Assembly: GCA_038321755.1 (NCBI GenBank)
Contig: JBBQFJ010000001.1
Coordinates: 28,855 to 92,854 of the forward strand
Reading direction: 5' to 3'
From: JALHSW01 sp038321755
GTDB taxonomy: Bacteria > Actinomycetota > Acidimicrobiia > IMCC26256 > PALSA-555
DNA: 64,000 nt
The translations under genes and the position numbers were made by a program. The first letter of the stretch is position 1, and each line of letters begins with the position of its first letter. The notes beneath the pieces were generated by a model. That model searched no databases. It was given only the letters and a program-made list of their open reading frames with translations, and was not told the origin of the DNA. Shown here piece by piece: positions 41,221-48,845 of this stretch.

Positions 41221-41946
41221 TTACGCCGGTGCCACTGCGGGTGGGCGGCGAGCGAGCACATCGTCGAGGATCGGTGTGCACAACGTCGTGCGCGCACCAC
41301 GGATCGTGCACTCCGCGTAGGTGACCGGCACACCGATCGAGGCGTCGTCGGGCACCTGGGGGTAGACGACCTCCCCGACCGTGCCCACGGGATCCGTGAA
41401 GGTCGCGATGTCATCGGTCTCGTGCTGCACGATCCGACGCTCGGGGAGCGCCGGACAGGCCGGGCCTTCGGGCCCGAAGAAGTCCGTGGCTGCGCTGTCG
41501 GGGAAGTACGGGCACACGAGCTGCGCACCCGGGCCGTGGCCGGTGTAGTCCGACACGACCAGCACCGACTCGCCGACCTTCCCGCCTGGCTTCGGCGCCT
41601 TGCCCGGCGGGTACGCCTGGAGCTGCTCGCTGCCGTCGGCCGCGACGAGGCCGTCGCACGACCAGCCCTTCGGTGCGAGGAACGTGATGCGACCGTTCGA
41701 GTAGAACGCGAGCCGAGCGGCGACGCGCTTCGAGAGTGCGACGGCAAGGTGCTTCGGCTGCGCCGGAGTGGGCTCGCCGGCATCGGCTCCGAACGTCGTG
41801 GGGCACGTGACGACGTCGAGCACCTGGCGCTTGTCCGGCGTGCGCGCGATCGCTGGACCACCACCGAGCAGAACCACCGCGACCGTCATCCCCGCGACCG
41901 TCATCCCCGCGATCGTCATCCCCGCGATCGTCATCCCCGCGACCAC
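41221..41946 (-). CDS. secreted hypothetical protein with repeat-expanded signal peptide
   Basis: Unrecognised 241-residue protein. The N-terminus consists of five MT-containing repeats (AGMTI/AGMTV, about residues 3-22) merging into VAVVLLGGGPAIA, which acts as a signal peptide with cleavage near ARTPDK. The mature part has two or three cysteine pairs (VVTCP, WSCDG, VCPYFP, PACPAL, AECTIR, LCTPI), suggesting disulfides in an extracytoplasmic domain, and a Pro/Gly-rich middle. No known domain is evident. GTG 41946 is the open-frame start. Any of the ATG codons in the repeat could also initiate, so the signal length is uncertain. Confidence 0.6.
   Translation of the reverse strand: MVAGMTIAGMTIAGMTVAGMTVAVVLLGGGPAIARTPDKRQVLDVVTCPTTFGADAGEPTPAQPKHLAVALSKRVAARLAFYSNGRITFLAPKGWSCDGLVAADGSEQLQAYPPGKAPKPGGKVGESVLVVSDYTGHGPGAQLVCPYFPDSAATDFFGPEGPACPALPERRIVQHETDDIATFTDPVGTVGEVVYPQVPDDASIGVPVTYAECTIRGARTTLCTPILDDVLARRPPAVAPA
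41881..41940 (-). repeat. 15-nt tandem repeat, 4 copies, in frame in a signal peptide
   Basis: Plus-strand units GACCGTCATCCCCGC at 41881-41895 and 41896-41910, and GATCGTCATCCCCGC at 41911-41925 and 41926-41940, then a partial copy. Period 15 keeps the frame and encodes repeated AGMT[V/I] pentapeptides. Confidence 0.93.
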
Positions 41947-42053
41947 GTCCCGACGACCGTTGCGAGCAGCCGCCGGTCGCTGAGGATGGTGCGGGAGGTC
42001 GGCATCCGCCGTATTCGAGCACGTCTGCGCCCACGCGTGCGTAGGGTCGCCTG

Positions 42054-42983
42054 GTGGACAAGACCCGACTGGGCGTGGTGTACGGCCTGGGCGCCTACGT
42101 GCTGTGGGGATTCCTCACGATCTACTGGAAAGAGCTGTCCGGCCTGAACGCCTTCGGGCTCATCGGCCAGCGGATCGTCTGGTCGGTCGTCTTCCTCGGC
42201 ATCATCCTGGCGTTCACGCGACGTACCTCGACGGTCGAGCTGCAGACCGTGCGCCACCGCCCGAGGCTCATCCTGAGCACCGGCATCGCCGCGGTGCTGC
42301 TCACCGCGAACTGGACGACCTACGTCTGGTGCGTCACGCACGACAACGTGGTGGAGACCGCCCTCGGGTACTTCATGGCACCGCTCGGCATCGTCGCGAT
42401 CGGCGTGGTGCTGTTCCACGAGCGGCTGCGGCGGACGCAGGTCGTCGCGCTCGTGACGGTCGGTGTGGCGATCATCGTGCTCACCGTGGGGTACGGGCGC
42501 GTCCCGTGGTTCGCCCTCCTGCTCGCGGTCACGTGGTCGGGATACGGCCTCATGAAGAAGCGCGTCCCGCTCGGCCCGCTCGCGAGCCTCTCCCTCGAGA
42601 CGCTCCTGCTCCTCCCGATCGCGCTCGTGGTCGTCGGCGCGACCGAGTCGAACGGCAACGGAGTCTTCGCCAACGCCACGACCCTGCAGGTCGTGCTCAT
42701 CCCGCTCGCCGGCGTGGTCACTGCGGTCCCGCTCCTCCTGTTCGCCGCGGCCGCGCATCGGGTCCCGCTCACCACCCTGGGCCCCCTCCAGTACGCGGTG
42801 CCCATCATCAACTTCGTGCTCGGCGTCGCGGTCTACGACGAGGCGATGCCGGGCTGGCGCCTCGCCGGGTTCACGCTGGTGTGGATCGCGCTCGCCGTCT
42901 TCACGATCGACGGCCTGCGCGCGACGCGCGCCGGCACGCCGCTCCCGAGCCCGGAGCTCGAACCGGTGCCCCTCGACGGCTGA
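42054..42983 (+). CDS. rarD: EamA/DMT family transporter RarD
   Basis: Ten-helix drug/metabolite transporter (two EamA repeats). RarD homologues are annotated as chloramphenicol-sensitive proteins, but their substrate is unknown. The 309 residues show the RarD N-terminus GVVYGLGAYVLWGFLTIYWK, QRIVWSV, NWTTYVWCVTHDNVVETALGYFMAPL (split), the second repeat SGYGLMKKRVPLGPLASLSLETLLLLP and TTLGPLQYAVPIINFVLGV. GTG 42054 has a TAGGGT box (42042-42047) 6 bases upstream and no ribosome site. Divergent neighbour: the repeat-bearing secreted protein. Confidence 0.87.
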   Translation: MDKTRLGVVYGLGAYVLWGFLTIYWKELSGLNAFGLIGQRIVWSVVFLGIILAFTRRTSTVELQTVRHRPRLILSTGIAAVLLTANWTTYVWCVTHDNVVETALGYFMAPLGIVAIGVVLFHERLRRTQVVALVTVGVAIIVLTVGYGRVPWFALLLAVTWSGYGLMKKRVPLGPLASLSLETLLLLPIALVVVGATESNGNGVFANATTLQVVLIPLAGVVTAVPLLLFAAAAHRVPLTTLGPLQYAVPIINFVLGVAVYDEAMPGWRLAGFTLVWIALAVFTIDGLRATRAGTPLPSPELEPVPLDG

Positions 42984-43025
42984 GCGCAAGCGCACGCGAC
43001 GACGACCACTAGCGTGATGTGTCCA

Positions 43026-43055
43026 CCGTCACCAGCCCAACCGTCACCAGCCCAA
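43026..43055 (+). repeat. 15-nt direct tandem duplication before the peroxiredoxin gene
   Basis: CCGTCACCAGCCCAA at 43026-43040 and again at 43041-43055, 28 bases before the ATG and just before its AGGAG site. Confidence 0.9.
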
Positions 43056-43083
43056 CCCCTTGTCACCCCAGGAGCACACGATC

Positions 43084-43545
43084 ATGAGCATCGCCGTCGG
43101 CGACGACGCCCCCGACTTCACCCTCAAGGACCAGGACGGGAACGAGGTCACCCTCTCCTCGTTCGCAGGGAACCAGAACGTCGTGCTGGTCTTCTATCCC
43201 TTCACCTTCACCGGCAACTGCGAGGGTGAGCTCTGCGAGATCCGCGACGACCCGTCCGCGTTCGCCAGCTCCGACGCCCAGGTCCTCGCCCTCTCTTGCG
43301 ACACCCGCCACGCCCAGAAGCAGTGGTCCGAGCAGCAGGGCTTCGGTTTCCCCGTGCTCAGCGACTTCTGGCCGCACGGCGCGGTCGCCAAGGCCTACGG
43401 CGTTTTCAACGAGGACCTCGGGTGCGCGAACCGCGCGACCTTCGTCATCGACAAGGCGGGAAAGGTCGTCGACACGTTCTCGTCGGCCAACCTCGGGACG
43501 CGGCGCGAGAAGGCGGAGTACGACGCCGCCCTCGCGAAGCTCTAG
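43084..43545 (+). CDS. peroxiredoxin, Bcp/AhpE type
   Basis: Thiol peroxidase that reduces H2O2 and organic hydroperoxides. The 153 residues have the thioredoxin-fold start APDFTLKDQDG, the active-site loop YPFTFTGNCEGELCEIRD with the peroxidatic Cys (about residue 45) and a second Cys in a CxxxxC arrangement like the atypical 2-Cys Bcp group, and SCDTRHAQKQWSEQ. A third Cys in NEDLGCANRATFVID might resolve instead. The AhpE-like TGxCxGEL context means either a mycothiol/mycoredoxin- or thioredoxin-dependent mechanism is possible. ATG 43084 has AGGAG about 9 bases upstream; the GTG upstream at 43060 is less likely. Confidence 0.87.
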   Translation: MSIAVGDDAPDFTLKDQDGNEVTLSSFAGNQNVVLVFYPFTFTGNCEGELCEIRDDPSAFASSDAQVLALSCDTRHAQKQWSEQQGFGFPVLSDFWPHGAVAKAYGVFNEDLGCANRATFVIDKAGKVVDTFSSANLGTRREKAEYDAALAKL

Positions 43546-43549
43546 GGGT

Positions 43550-44059
43550 CTAGGACACCAGCACCTCGACCGCGGTGCCGGCGGTTGCGGGGAGGTCGAC
43601 CGACGCGTTGTCCTCCGCGTAGCGTCGGCCCTGCACGTTCAGCAGCCGGACGGGCTCGTCGCCGAGCGGGAACGGCCCCCAGTGCCAGGTCCCCTGGGCG
43701 AGCACGAGCACGTCGAGCGGGTGTAGCACGAAGGCGCGGATCGTCGACGCGTCGCCCGGCTTCGAGAAGTCGACGCCGACCGGGGCAACGGCGAGCACTG
43801 CGTCGCAGTTCAGCGACATCAAGGCCTGCGTGTGCGTGTCGTGCCGGTACATCACGTCGCACACCAACCCGTGCTCGGTGTGCGTGATCTCGTCGGGTGC
43901 GTGCGCGATCACGTTGAGGTGGGGATCACCCCACTCGTAGTGCAGCGTGTGCTCGCCGTCGGTCGGATCGGTGTCGTCGACCGGGAGCCAACCGAACGGC
44001 GTCCAGGCGTCGGCGTTCAGCGGTTCGGCGACGAGCGTGAGCATCGAGGTGTCGGTCAT
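43550..44059 (-). CDS. ureidoglycolate lyase-like protein
   Basis: Cupin-fold enzyme of the AllA type, which splits ureidoglycolate into glyoxylate and urea in purine/allantoin degradation. The 169 residues carry AWTPFGWLPV near residue 18, HLNVIAHAPDEI, the AFVLHPLDVLVLAQGTWHWGPFPLGD block (split; metal-binding region) and NVQGRRYAED. No other allantoin genes are present, so the substrate may differ. It is convergent with the peroxiredoxin (4-base gap) and divergent from the cupin gene, with a 97-base spacer. CATCCT, 7 bases before the ATG, is a weak -10 candidate. Confidence 0.78.
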   Translation of the reverse strand: MTDTSMLTLVAEPLNADAWTPFGWLPVDDTDPTDGEHTLHYEWGDPHLNVIAHAPDEITHTEHGLVCDVMYRHDTHTQALMSLNCDAVLAVAPVGVDFSKPGDASTIRAFVLHPLDVLVLAQGTWHWGPFPLGDEPVRLLNVQGRRYAEDNASVDLPATAGTAVEVLVS

Positions 44060-44156
44060 CGACGCAAGGATGGCAGATCACGCGTCGCAGTAGATTGCCC
44101 CGAGCAGGAGCGGCGAGCGCCGAAGCACACAGACGGGGCACAGAAAGGTGATCTGC

Positions 44157-44540
44157 ATGGACGTGCGGTCGATCGAAGACGTCGAGCCGACGATCGAGCA
44201 CAACGGCACCGTTCCGGTGTGGTGGCTCGTCAAGCCACGCGAGATGCAGGAGATCACCGAGGGCGGGCACCTCGAGCTCGTGAGCGAGTTCGAGGTCGCC
44301 GGAGGTGGCCTCGTCGACCCGCACCAGCACCCGACGCACGAGTTCTATTACGTCACCGCCGGTCGCGGGATCATGATGATCGACGGCGAGGAGCGCGAGA
44401 TCCGTCAGGGCGATCTCGTGCACATCCCACCCAACTTGGTGCACAGCCTGCGTCCGGTGTCCGACCACGCTCCGATCCACGCGCTCGCGTTCGCGGTTGC
44501 CGTGAAGGATGCGCCCCCGATCGACTACACGTCGCACTAG
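44157..44540 (+). CDS. cupin domain protein
   Basis: Small single-domain cupin, 127 residues. Cupin motif 1 has the metal histidines in DPHQHPTHEFYYVTAGRG (about residues 61-78), and motif 2 is GDLVHIPPNLVHSLRPV. The substrate is unknown. ATG 44157 (MDVRSIED) is preferred over the upstream in-frame GTG 44148, because an AAGG site then lies 8 bases upstream. It is 17 bases upstream of the 2-hydroxyacid dehydrogenase and likely in one operon with it. A role in glyoxylate or ureidoglycolate metabolism beside those genes is inference. Confidence 0.8.
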   Translation: MDVRSIEDVEPTIEHNGTVPVWWLVKPREMQEITEGGHLELVSEFEVAGGGLVDPHQHPTHEFYYVTAGRGIMMIDGEEREIRQGDLVHIPPNLVHSLRPVSDHAPIHALAFAVAVKDAPPIDYTSH

Positions 44541-44557
44541 CGCACCCCGAGCAGCGC

Positions 44558-45520
44558 GTGGCCCGCATCCTCGTCACCCGCCGGTTGCCCGACGGCGGCA
44601 TCGACCCGCTCGTCGAGGCAGGGCACGAGATCGTCAGCCGGGACGACGACACCCCGTTCACCCCCGACGAGCTGCAGGTTGCCGTCGCCGACGCCGACGC
44701 GGTGGTGTGCCTGCTCACCGATCGCGTCGACGCCGACCTGATCGCTGCCGGTGCGCCCCGGCTCCGGGTGGTCGCGAACGTCGCGGTCGGGTACGACAAC
44801 GTCGACATCGCCGCGGCTCACGCCGCCGGCGTCGCGGTCTGCAACACCCCCGGCGTGCTGGACGAGACGACCGCCGACCTCGCGTTCCTGCTCATCCTCG
44901 CCGCGGCGCGCGTGGCATCGGAGGCCGAGGCCGACCTGCGCAACGACCGTTGGCACGGGTGGGGAATCAACCAGTACCTCGGACGCGACGTGCACGGCGC
45001 AACGCTCGGCCTCGTCGGCAACGGGCGCATCGGGCGCGCGGTGGGGCGCCGCGCGGCCGGCTTCGGGATGCAGGTGCTGCACCACACTCGGACCGACACC
45101 GGACTTCCGGGATGGCGTGCTGATCTCGACGCGATGCTCGGCGAGTGCGACATCGTGTCGCTCCACGTTCCGCTCTCCAACGCGACCCGTCATCTGATCG
45201 ATGCTCGACGGCTCGCGTTGCTCCGACCGAGTGCCGTGCTCGTGAACACTGCTCGCGGTCCGGTCGTCGACGAGGAGGCTCTCGCGGCCGCGCTCGAGCA
45301 GGGCACGCTCTTCGCGGCGGGGCTCGACGTCTTCGAGCGGGAGCCCGAGGTGCACCCGCGCCTGCTGGCCGCACCACGAACCGTCCTGCTCCCCCACATC
45401 GGCTCGGCGTCGGTCGCCACCCGCACACGGATGGCCCGGCTCGCGTGCGACGGCGCCGTCGCGGTGCTCGCCGGCGAGCAGCCGCCGAACCTGGTGAAGC
45501 GCTCGCCGACCCCGGGCTAG
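44558..45520 (+). CDS. D-isomer-specific 2-hydroxyacid dehydrogenase (glyoxylate/hydroxypyruvate reductase-like)
   Basis: NAD(P)H-dependent reduction of glyoxylate, hydroxypyruvate or a related 2-oxoacid. The 320 residues show VANVAVGYDNVD (about residue 70), the Rossmann motif LGLVGNGRIGRAVGRRAAG (about residues 150-168; one Gly of GxGxxG is standard, the first reads VGNGRIG), catalytic Arg in LVNTARGPVVDEEAL, Glu in LDVFEREPEVHP and His in VLLPHIGSAS. Position next to a ureidoglycolate lyase, whose product is glyoxylate, suggests a glyoxylate-recycling module. GTG 44558. Its stop shares CTAG with the convergent secreted protein. Confidence 0.86.
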   Translation: MARILVTRRLPDGGIDPLVEAGHEIVSRDDDTPFTPDELQVAVADADAVVCLLTDRVDADLIAAGAPRLRVVANVAVGYDNVDIAAAHAAGVAVCNTPGVLDETTADLAFLLILAAARVASEAEADLRNDRWHGWGINQYLGRDVHGATLGLVGNGRIGRAVGRRAAGFGMQVLHHTRTDTGLPGWRADLDAMLGECDIVSLHVPLSNATRHLIDARRLALLRPSAVLVNTARGPVVDEEALAAALEQGTLFAAGLDVFEREPEVHPRLLAAPRTVLLPHIGSASVATRTRMARLACDGAVAVLAGEQPPNLVKRSPTPG

Positions 45521-46548
45521 CCCTGCGGCAGCCGGGTCAGCACGTTGGTCGCGATGCCCGCGAGGGACTCGGTCGACGGTGCGGTGTCGCCGGTGCACGC
45601 GGCCACCACGACGGTCCGTTGCGCCTGCTTGGTGATCAGCGTCCGTCCGCACGTCTTGAAGCTCGAGAACGCCGTGAACCCGTCGACGGCCACCGCTTCG
45701 TCGCCGACGTTCGGGACGCTCTCGTGCTGCCCTGACTCCGTCAGGCGATCGAACGTCAACGAGCTGGCGTAGACATCGACCGACAGCTGCACGGGGTCCT
45801 GGCCCGTCGAGGACTGGCTCGCCGAGTCGGGGCTCGATGGCGCGGCGCCGGTGTACGTGCACGTCCCGTCGTCGTTGGCCACCTTCGCCGACGATCCGAG
45901 CAGCGCCGTCGCCTCGGCAGTGGTGACGATCTTCGAGCAGTCGACATGGTCGGGAAAGACGCCACACGCCGTGCCGGCGTCGGAGAACGCGGCGCGCTGC
46001 TTGGACGTGGCTTCGTTGATGTCGACGCTCTTCGCCGACGCGCCGAACGTCTTCACTGCGGCTTTGAGCTTCTTCTTGTCGAGGTTGACCTCGCCGACCA
46101 CTTGCTGCAGATCGGTGTCGGGCTTGAGGTCGACCGCCGCGATCTTCTGGATCTGGTCCTTGCTGAGCCCGAGTCCCTCGAGGAGCGCGACCCCCTTGGC
46201 GAAGGTCGCGGCCTGCTGGGCGAACAGCTTGCGCACAACGGGGTCCGTTCCCGCCGCGAGCGTCTTCGTGACCTGCTCCAGCTTCGGCGACAGGATCAGG
46301 TGGAAGTTGTCGCGGATCTCGGCTGCCGCAGCCTTGGCCGACTTCTTGTCGCCGAGCTGCGCGAAAGCCGATGCGAACGCAACGAGGTACTCGATCTGGA
46401 AGTAGTCGGCGAACGCCTCACAGGCGTCGCGCGTCGGCGGCGTGGACCCCTTCGCCGAGCTCGATGCCATCGCCGGCGCGGACGCCCCCAGCACGAGCAG
46501 TGCGCCCACGAACAGCGCGACCGCCCGGCGCCGCCACGGATGCGTCAT
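45517..46548 (-). CDS. secreted hypothetical protein, two-domain
   Basis: Unrecognised 343-residue protein. It has a signal peptide (RRRAVALFVGALLVLGASAP, cleavage near AMA about residue 28), an N-terminal helical domain rich in Ala/Lys (about 40-175), which has ACEAFADYFQIEYLVAF, and a C-terminal domain (about 185-343) with cysteines in TACGVFPDHVDC, DGTCTYTG, FKTCGRTLI and VVAACTGD. The C-terminal cysteine spacing and the DVYASSLTFDRLTE/NVGDEAVAVDGF pattern resemble DUF3558-like secreted proteins of actinobacteria, with low certainty. ATG 46548 shares a base with the RraA stop (TGATG); GTG 46551 is an alternative with a GTGA overlap. Function is unknown. Confidence 0.6.
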   Translation of the reverse strand: MTHPWRRRAVALFVGALLVLGASAPAMASSSAKGSTPPTRDACEAFADYFQIEYLVAFASAFAQLGDKKSAKAAAAEIRDNFHLILSPKLEQVTKTLAAGTDPVVRKLFAQQAATFAKGVALLEGLGLSKDQIQKIAAVDLKPDTDLQQVVGEVNLDKKKLKAAVKTFGASAKSVDINEATSKQRAAFSDAGTACGVFPDHVDCSKIVTTAEATALLGSSAKVANDDGTCTYTGAAPSSPDSASQSSTGQDPVQLSVDVYASSLTFDRLTESGQHESVPNVGDEAVAVDGFTAFSSFKTCGRTLITKQAQRTVVVAACTGDTAPSTESLAGIATNVLTRLPQG

Positions 46549-47180
46549 CACCCTGCGTCCTCGTCCACGGGTGAGGGATCGAGGGAGAGGAGCTCCAAGG
46601 TCGTCGCGCCGTCCTTGAGGCGCGCGAACATCCTGTCTTCCTTCTCGGCGCGGGCCTTGCCCGCCGCGATCACCGCGTCGAACGCGTCACCGGGCACGAC
46701 CGTGACACCATCGACGTCGCCGACGAGCCAGTCACCGAACCGGACCTCGACACCGCCGACGACCGCCGAACCACCGACGCTGCCGGGCAGCTCCTTCGAC
46801 GCGCCCGGCAGGGCCAATCCGGTGGAGAACACCGGGAACGTGTGCGCTTCGAGCGCGGCGGCGTCGCGCACGCACCCGTCGATCACGAGCCCGGTGAGCC
46901 CACGTGCCTCGGCACCCGTGGTGAGGACCTCACCCCAGTACCCGAGCTCGCGCTCCGTCCCGACGTCGACGACCAGTGCGTGTCCGATCGGCGCCCGCGC
47001 GACCGCCACATGGATTGCGAGGTTGTCGCCGGGCGTGCAGCGCACCGGATACGCCGGGGCGGCGACGGCCGCGCCCCGCCATGCCGGCTTGATGCTCGCC
47101 CGCATCGGCCGTCCGCCCGACTCCCCGAGCGTCGCCGAACCCAGGGCCAGCAGCGTTCGGGGCTTTGCGTCAGTGCTCAC
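46548..47180 (-). CDS. RraA-like / 4-hydroxy-4-methyl-2-oxoglutarate aldolase family protein
   Basis: RraA-fold protein, 210 residues. Members are either RNase E inhibitors or HMG/oxaloacetate aldolases; actinobacterial ones are more likely aldolases. The family core is present: GDNLAIHVAVARAPIGHALVVD, YWGEVLTTGAEARGLTGLVIDGCVRD (split, about residues 82-107, with the Arg/Asp of the aldolase site in CVRD) and FGDWLVGDVDGVTVVP. GTG 47180. It overlaps the downstream secreted-protein gene and lies 52 bases from tRNA-Ser. Confidence 0.83.
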   Translation of the reverse strand: MSTDAKPRTLLALGSATLGESGGRPMRASIKPAWRGAAVAAPAYPVRCTPGDNLAIHVAVARAPIGHALVVDVGTERELGYWGEVLTTGAEARGLTGLVIDGCVRDAAALEAHTFPVFSTGLALPGASKELPGSVGGSAVVGGVEVRFGDWLVGDVDGVTVVPGDAFDAVIAAGKARAEKEDRMFARLKDGATTLELLSLDPSPVDEDAG

Positions 47181-47232
47181 TCCGTTTTCAGGCTCCTGGT
47201 TCGTCGCGCGCCGGGCGGGGCCGGCGAACAGT

Positions 47233-47324
47233 TGGCGGAGGGAGAGGGATTTGAACCCTCGAGGAGGCTTACACCCCCTACTCGCTTAGCAGGCGAGCAC
47301 CTTCGGCCACTCGGTCATCCCTCC
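47233..47324 (-). tRNA. tRNA-Ser (anticodon GCU)
   Basis: A 92-nt type II tRNA on the minus strand. The acceptor stem GGAGGGA/TCCCTCC is perfect, the anticodon stem is CTCGC/GCGAG with loop CTGCTAA, and there is a long variable arm. T loop TTCAAAT; discriminator G; the CCA end is encoded (47235-47233). The -10 box TAGACT (47341-47336, minus strand) overlaps the SRPBCC stop codon and belongs to an element shared with the other tRNAs. Confidence 0.95.
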
Positions 47325-47338
47325 GAGAAGGAGGAAGT

Positions 47339-47800
47339 CTACGTCGAGGGCCCCTCGACCAGATATGCGAGCCGCTCGAGCGTGGTCTCCATCCCCGTGC
47401 GATTGCGCTCCGGGAACCCCATCTTCTCGATGGCCTTCCGTCCCCGGCCCTTGGTCCAGTCGAACGACTCACGCACGCGCGTGCCCCCGTCGAGGGGTTC
47501 GAGCTCGTAGCGCCACACGTTGTGGGCCAGGTGCTGCCACGCGATCCGGCGACCCTCGTCGAACTCCACCACCGTGTTCGTGATGCGGTACAGGGCGCCC
47601 ATTCGCATGCTCATCGAGAACTTCGCACCGAGGGAGAGCCGCTGGGGAGACCCGCGCGCCGCCTTCACCGTGTCGGAGCCGTCGAAGCGTGGGTGCTGCG
47701 CCGGATCCGCGAGCAGGTCGAAGATCGCCTCGGGCGACGCGCGGATCACCCGCTCGACGGACACGACTCGCTCGGTCTCGGCTCGCTCGGTCTCGGCCAC
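47339..47800 (-). CDS. SRPBCC family (START-like) protein
   Basis: A 153-residue hydrophobic-cavity lipid- or ligand-binding domain with the polyketide-cyclase/coenzyme-Q-binding pattern: VSVERVIRASPEAIFDLLADPAQHPRFDG (in parts, about residues 12-40) and WRYELEPLDGGTRVRESFDWT. The N-terminus is a perfect 15-nt tandem duplication (AETER AETER). GTG 47800 is 6 bases from a TACCGT box, strong support for this start. It is divergent from the PHP-domain gene, with only 22 bases between start codons. Confidence 0.78.
   Translation of the reverse strand: MAETERAETERVVSVERVIRASPEAIFDLLADPAQHPRFDGSDTVKAARGSPQRLSLGAKFSMSMRMGALYRITNTVVEFDEGRRIAWQHLAHNVWRYELEPLDGGTRVRESFDWTKGRGRKAIEKMGFPERNRTGMETTLERLAYLVEGPST
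47768..47797 (-). repeat. 15-nt tandem duplication in the SRPBCC gene start
   Basis: TCGCTCGGTCTCGGC at 47768-47782 and 47783-47797 (plus strand), directly after the start codon. It encodes AETER twice and keeps the frame. Confidence 0.93.
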
Positions 47801-47806
47801 GTCGGA

Positions 47807-47816
47807 ACGGTACCGT
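47807..47816. promoter_or_regulatory. palindromic bidirectional -10 element ACGGTACCGT
   Basis: A perfect 10-bp palindrome gives TACCGT on both strands (47811-47816 plus; 47812-47807 minus). Each box is exactly 6 bases from a GTG start codon (47823 plus; 47800 minus), so a symmetric leaderless promoter pair is predicted. Confidence 0.6.
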
Positions 47817-47822
47817 GACGAT

Positions 47823-48842
47823 GTGGATCCAGGAGAAGCGCTCGAGCGGATCGCCGACCTGTTGCAGCGCGTCCGCAACCAGCGGCCGAAGGTGCAGGCC
47901 TTCCGTCGGGCGGCCGAAGCCATCCGCGACGTGCCGCCTGACGAGCTGCAAGCCCTCGCCGACGAAGGGCGTCTCACCGACCTCGCCGGGATCGGTTCGA
48001 GCAGCGCGACGGTCATCACGCAGGCGCTCGAGGGGAAGACGCCCGAGTACCTCGAGAAGCTCTCGACCGATCACGAGCCACCCACCGATCTCGCCGGGCC
48101 GGTGCGAGCCGCGCTGCGTGGCGATCTGCACCTGCACTCGGATTGGTCCGACGGCGGCGCGACGATCGAGGCAATGGTCCGCACCGCCGCCGAGCTCGGT
48201 CACGAGTACCTCGCGCTCACGGATCATTCACCACTCGTCCGCGTCGCCCACGGACTCGACGCGGAGCGCCTGGATCAGCAGCTCGAGCGCCTCGCCGCGC
48301 TCAACGCCGAGCTCGCGCCGTTCCGGATCCTCGCCGGGATGGAAGTCGACATCCGCGACGACGGCTCGATCGACATGGACGGCGACATGCTCGCCCGGCT
48401 CGATGTCGTCGTCGCGAGCGTGCACTCCAAGCTCGACATGGAGCCGGTCGCGATGACCAAGCGCCTCGTCACGGCGCTCGCGAACCCGCACGTCGACATC
48501 CTCGGGCACTGCACCGGCCGGTTGGTGGTCGGGAAGGGACGCGCCGAGTCGACCTTCGACGCAGAGATGGTGTTCGCAGCCGCCGCACACCTCGACAAGG
48601 CGATCGAGGTGAACTCACGACCGGAGCGGCTCGATCCCCCGCGCCGGCTGCTGAAGATCGTCGACGAGTCGGGCGCGAAGATCTCGATCGACTCCGACGC
48701 CCACGCGACCTGGCAGCTCCCCTGGCAGACCTACGGCGCGCATCGTGTCGCCGAAGCCGGGATCGCGGTCGACCGGATCGTGAACTCCTGGCCGGTCGAC
48801 GACCTCCTCGCCTGGACCGCGTCGCACGCCACCGCCGCCTGA
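47823..48842 (+). CDS. PHP-domain phosphoesterase with helix-hairpin-helix (DNA polymerase X-like C-terminal part)
   Basis: A 339-residue protein resembling the C-terminal half of bacterial PolX without the polymerase core. An N-terminal HhH-like region has RVRNQRPKVQAFRRAAEAIRDVP and LTDLAGIGSSSATVI (about residues 1-65). The PHP domain (about 95-335) carries the metal ligands RGDLHLHSDWSDGG, YLALTDHSP, GMEVDIRDDG, VASVHSK, NPHVDILGHCTG and ISIDSDAH, nearly the full trinuclear metal set. A metal-dependent phosphoesterase or 3'-phosphatase-like role in DNA metabolism is likely. GTG 47823 with a TACCGT box 6 bases upstream. Confidence 0.82.
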   Translation: MDPGEALERIADLLQRVRNQRPKVQAFRRAAEAIRDVPPDELQALADEGRLTDLAGIGSSSATVITQALEGKTPEYLEKLSTDHEPPTDLAGPVRAALRGDLHLHSDWSDGGATIEAMVRTAAELGHEYLALTDHSPLVRVAHGLDAERLDQQLERLAALNAELAPFRILAGMEVDIRDDGSIDMDGDMLARLDVVVASVHSKLDMEPVAMTKRLVTALANPHVDILGHCTGRLVVGKGRAESTFDAEMVFAAAAHLDKAIEVNSRPERLDPPRRLLKIVDESGAKISIDSDAHATWQLPWQTYGAHRVAEAGIAVDRIVNSWPVDDLLAWTASHATAA

Positions 48843-48845
48843 ACC

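Noticed and set aside
45517..45520. Frameshift or error at the overlapping stops (CTAG)
   Set aside because: Two convergent genes simply share the palindromic CTAG as TAG stops on opposite strands; both products are complete.
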